This document shows positions 63,201-64,000 of a stretch of 64,000 nucleotides of DNA, piece after piece (position 1 is the stretch's first letter; every line of letters starts with the position of its first letter). Location of the stretch: assembly GCF_002776525.5 (NCBI RefSeq), contig NC_045453.1, forward strand, positions 35,676,757 to 35,740,756. Reading direction: 5' to 3'. The position numbers and the translations under genes are program-made. This stretch comes from Piliocolobus tephrosceles. Lineage: Eukaryota > Chordata > Mammalia > Primates > Cercopithecidae. The notes beneath the pieces are model-generated. The model saw only the letters and a program-made list of their open reading frames with translations. It searched no databases and was not told the DNA's origin.

Positions 63201-64000
63201 AAGATGCTCCTCTCCTGGGGGTGCAGCTTCAGCACATGGAGAGCTGGGGCAGGGGCGCTTCTTTCCAGGCTCGGCCTCCTCCTTAAAGGGTGGGGTTAGA
63301 CTGTGGTGAGAGGGTCTGGTCTCACGGTGACCATGGAGCTCGCCCCTGGGGGCCAGATGCAGCCCCTGACCCTCTGGGAAGGCACCTGGTGGGGTCAGAG
63401 GTTGCAAACATCCTTGAACCTTTGGAAGAGCTTCTGTCTTTGTTCCATGTGCTCCAGACCCACGCTGGGATGAGCCCCGAGTGGGCTGCGTGTTTCTTCC
63501 CCTAGTGCAGTGTCCTCACAGACAGGTACAGGCGGATGCACACGCGTGCCCACATGCTCTCTCCACACATGTATGCCTATTCTTAGAATGTTCGTGTTTT
63601 TCCCAATTGCAAAAGGAATACACACGCGTTGTGGAAAGCTAGAAAACCTGGAACAGCAGAGGAAGTGGGGCCGCTTGCCTGTTTCCACCTCTAACTGCTG
63701 TGTGGCTGTTCTGTGTTTGTCCCAGACCCACGCCTTGGGAACCTTCCAAGGGCACAGGCGCTGCCTCGTAGCTGTGCCACACACACGTGTGTGCGCATGT
63801 TTTTGCCCACAGCACGGGATAGCTGTCTTGAGCCCCAAGCCTCCTCCTCCCCTGCTGCCCCTCTGCAGCTGTTCAGGATGGGACCCCCTCTGGGCGCCGT
63901 CTGGGGTGTCAGCACGAAAGGCCTAATGGGAGCCCCTTCCTTGGCCTCCCCCTGTAGGTCACACGGCCGTCCCCCCCCCCCCGCCGCCCCGCCCCCCCCC
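50983..64000 (+). CDS. SLC17A9: SLC17A9 (VNUT), vesicular nucleotide transporter, spliced CDS truncated by the window end
   Basis: Exons 1-8 join in frame for 303 codons plus one base; the human protein is about 436 residues, so the last third is missing. The protein starts MQPTPEEARRD. The membrane part begins with WTGTLLLGTCLLYC (TM1) and contains GGHLGDRIGGEK, the major facilitator loop 2-3 signature (GxLxDRxGxx), then LLSASAWGSITAV, FMTFSRILMGLLQG, GAGSQFGTLLTGAVG and later helices to WIFNVVPWLVAIPASLFSGFLSD. Family knowledge: VNUT loads ATP and other nucleotides into secretory vesicles and lysosome-related organelles, driven by membrane potential and dependent on chloride. I see no internal frameshift. 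Intron 1 contains an assembly gap, and exon 9 degrades after its first bases. Confidence 0.95.
51049..51224. other. Assembly gap: 100 N flanked by homopolymer G
   Basis: 44 consecutive G (51049-51092), exactly 100 N (51093-51192) and 32 consecutive G (51193-51224) lie in SLC17A9 intron 1. One hundred N is a conventional unknown-size gap. The G runs on both edges look like read failure rather than genome sequence. Confidence 0.9.
51225..53176. other. SLC17A9: SLC17A9 intron 1, GC-rich unique part
   Basis: Contains the possible alternative first exon near 51533 (see findings); otherwise no exon recognised. Confidence 0.5.
53177..53335 (-). mobile_element. Old Alu, reverse, first half (interrupted)
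   Basis: Starts ttttttttcaagacagaatc and stops at actcagctaatt, where a younger Alu interrupts. The rest resumes at 53688. Confidence 0.8.
53336..53687 (-). mobile_element. AluS-like, reverse, inserted into the older Alu
   Basis: Begins with an expanded gtttt tail (53336-53390) and gagatggagtct, which occurs twice, and ends caccatgcccggccc. Confidence 0.85.
53688..53835 (-). mobile_element. Old Alu, reverse, second half
   Basis: Resumes at ggctaatttttaaagttgtg and ends gccactgtacctggcc. Confidence 0.8.
53836..56242. other. SLC17A9: SLC17A9 intron 1, GC-rich unique part
   Basis: Long open frames here reflect GC richness. No splice-bounded exon or domain recognised before exon 2. Confidence 0.5.
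56243..56440 (+). CDS. SLC17A9: SLC17A9 exon 2, TM1-TM2, residues 20-86
   Basis: The exon lies between tctccctcag and gaccg|gtaact. It encodes RPECQAWTGTLLLG through CLTQVVGGHLGD. Arg86 of the major facilitator signature is split across the intron. Confidence 0.96.
56798..56937 (+). CDS. SLC17A9: SLC17A9 exon 3, TM3-TM4, residues 86-133
   Basis: The exon lies between ctcctccag and ctccaag|gtaagg. It encodes RIGGEKVILLSASAW through FSRILMGLLQ and completes the signature motif. Confidence 0.96.
57000..57345. repeat. TG-rich alternating purine-pyrimidine array in SLC17A9 intron 3
   Basis: About 345 bp of irregular gtgtgtgc, gtgcatgt and gtgtgcgtgc units beginning about 60 bp after the exon 3 donor. 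Confidence 0.85.
57346..59199. other. SLC17A9: SLC17A9 intron 3, unique part
   Basis: Alu-free, no exon recognised. Confidence 0.5.
59200..59450. repeat. Second TG-rich array in SLC17A9 intron 3
   Basis: Units such as gtgtgcaggtgtgtatct and gtgcgtgtgcgtgtgcg, about 260 bp before exon 4. Confidence 0.8.
59708..59807 (+). CDS. SLC17A9: SLC17A9 exon 4, residues 133-166
   Basis: The exon lies between gctgcag and tttgg|gtaagt, 100 bp. It encodes GVYFPALTSLLSQKV through YSTVGAGSQF. It is preceded by a 2.8-kb intron with two TG-rich arrays. Confidence 0.95.
59808..61398. other. SLC17A9: SLC17A9 intron 4, unique sequence
   Basis: No repeat or exon recognised. Confidence 0.5.
61399..61529 (+). CDS. 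SLC17A9: SLC17A9 exon 5, residues 166-210
   Basis: The exon lies between tctttgcag and gaaaag|gtaacg. It encodes GTLLTGAVGSLLLEWYGW through YRYLLSGK, the end of the first helical bundle and the start of the central loop. Confidence 0.95.
61892..61990. repeat. 37-bp minisatellite, about 2.7 copies, in SLC17A9 intron 5
   Basis: gtgtgcagcctgaggtgtgg starts at 61892, 61929 and (with one change) 61966. The second copy differs from the first at one base in ggcgcag/ggcacag. Confidence 0.92.
62093..62189 (+). CDS. SLC17A9: SLC17A9 exon 6, central cytosolic loop, residues 210-242
   Basis: The exon lies between tgctccctcag and gtctg|gtgagc. It encodes DLVLALGVLAQ through LFRKPAV, an Arg-rich loop joining the two halves of the transporter. 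A 37-bp minisatellite ends about 100 bp upstream. Confidence 0.95.
62399..62495 (+). CDS. SLC17A9: SLC17A9 exon 7, residues 242-274
   Basis: The exon lies between ccccgcag and gccaag|gtgagt. It encodes WAAVISQLSAACSFFVLISW through TFPEAK, phase 0 at its end. Several conservative differences from the human protein are visible. Confidence 0.95.
62496..63048. other. SLC17A9: SLC17A9 intron 7, unique sequence
   Basis: GC-rich, no feature recognised. Confidence 0.5.
63049..63136 (+). CDS. SLC17A9: SLC17A9 exon 8, residues 275-304
   Basis: The exon lies between cccctgcag and aatcagg|gtgagc. It encodes GWIFNVVPWLVAIP through SDRLINQ and one base of Gly304. Confidence 0.95.
63137..63957. other. SLC17A9: SLC17A9 intron 8, unique sequence
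   Basis: No repeat or exon recognised up to the exon 9 acceptor. Confidence 0.5.
63958..64000 (+). CDS. SLC17A9: SLC17A9 exon 9, first bases only, sequence degraded
   Basis: A good acceptor (ccccctgtag) is followed by GTCACACGGCCGTC, which in the frame set by exon 8 reads G-H-T-A-V, close to the G-Y-R-A-I I expect here. After that the sequence is almost pure C to the window end and cannot be coding. I take this as the true start of exon 9 followed by bad bases. Confidence 0.6.
63971..64000. other. Low-quality poly-C end of the window
   Basis: Thirty bases are all C apart from three G. The mirror-like resemblance to the G runs around the gap at 51.1 kb suggests an approaching gap. Confidence 0.75.

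Overview
This is a stretch of primate nuclear DNA with three recognisable genes in the order and orientation of human 20q13.33: the 5' part of DIDO1 (minus strand), all of GID8 (plus strand) and the 5' two thirds of SLC17A9 (plus strand). Roughly thirty-five Alu copies place it in a primate. Three young AluY copies (about 13305, 29654 and 34682) share changes I associate with Old World monkey AluY lineages (ctcaagcctg near the start, gtaaaccc, gagctgagatc), so a cercopithecid such as a macaque or baboon is the best guess. The genes are intron-rich with consensus GT/AG sites. I see no bacterial, viral or CRISPR content.

Layout. Positions 1-36.3 kb hold DIDO1 on the minus strand. From right to left these are a first exon at the shared promoter (donor after 36200), an alternative CpG-island first exon (donor after 24173), one shared 5'UTR exon (11663-11466), and four coding exons (8670-7830, 7065-6744, 4113-3901, 2882-2669) that encode residues 1-529 with the PHD finger. 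Reading through the last donor adds 33 codons and a stop at 2568, giving 562 residues, the length of the known short isoform. Positions 35.7-37.0 kb are a CpG-island bidirectional promoter. GID8 follows: 5'UTR exon ending 36691, coding exons at 39402, 40887, 41393 and 42617, stop at 42790, poly(A) signal at 43485, 228 residues in all. After a 7.5 kb intergenic stretch comes SLC17A9 (VNUT): exon 1 at 50983-51041, exons 2-8 at 56243-63136, and the first bases of exon 9 at the window end. The sequence degrades into homopolymer G around a 100-N gap in SLC17A9 intron 1, and into homopolymer C inside exon 9.

The products are not one pathway: DIDO1 is a chromatin reader and RNA-processing factor, GID8 a scaffold subunit of the CTLH E3 ubiquitin ligase, and SLC17A9 a vesicular ATP transporter. 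DIDO1 and GID8 are linked by their shared promoter. I find no undescribed multi-gene system. The most interesting signals are regulatory: both alternative DIDO1 first exons carry an upstream ATG that reads in the same phase into the shared 5'UTR exon and ends at the same stop; a 61-bp tandem duplication lies in the internal DIDO1 promoter; and a third CpG-rich block near 27 kb has no assigned transcript. Two assembly defects cut SLC17A9.
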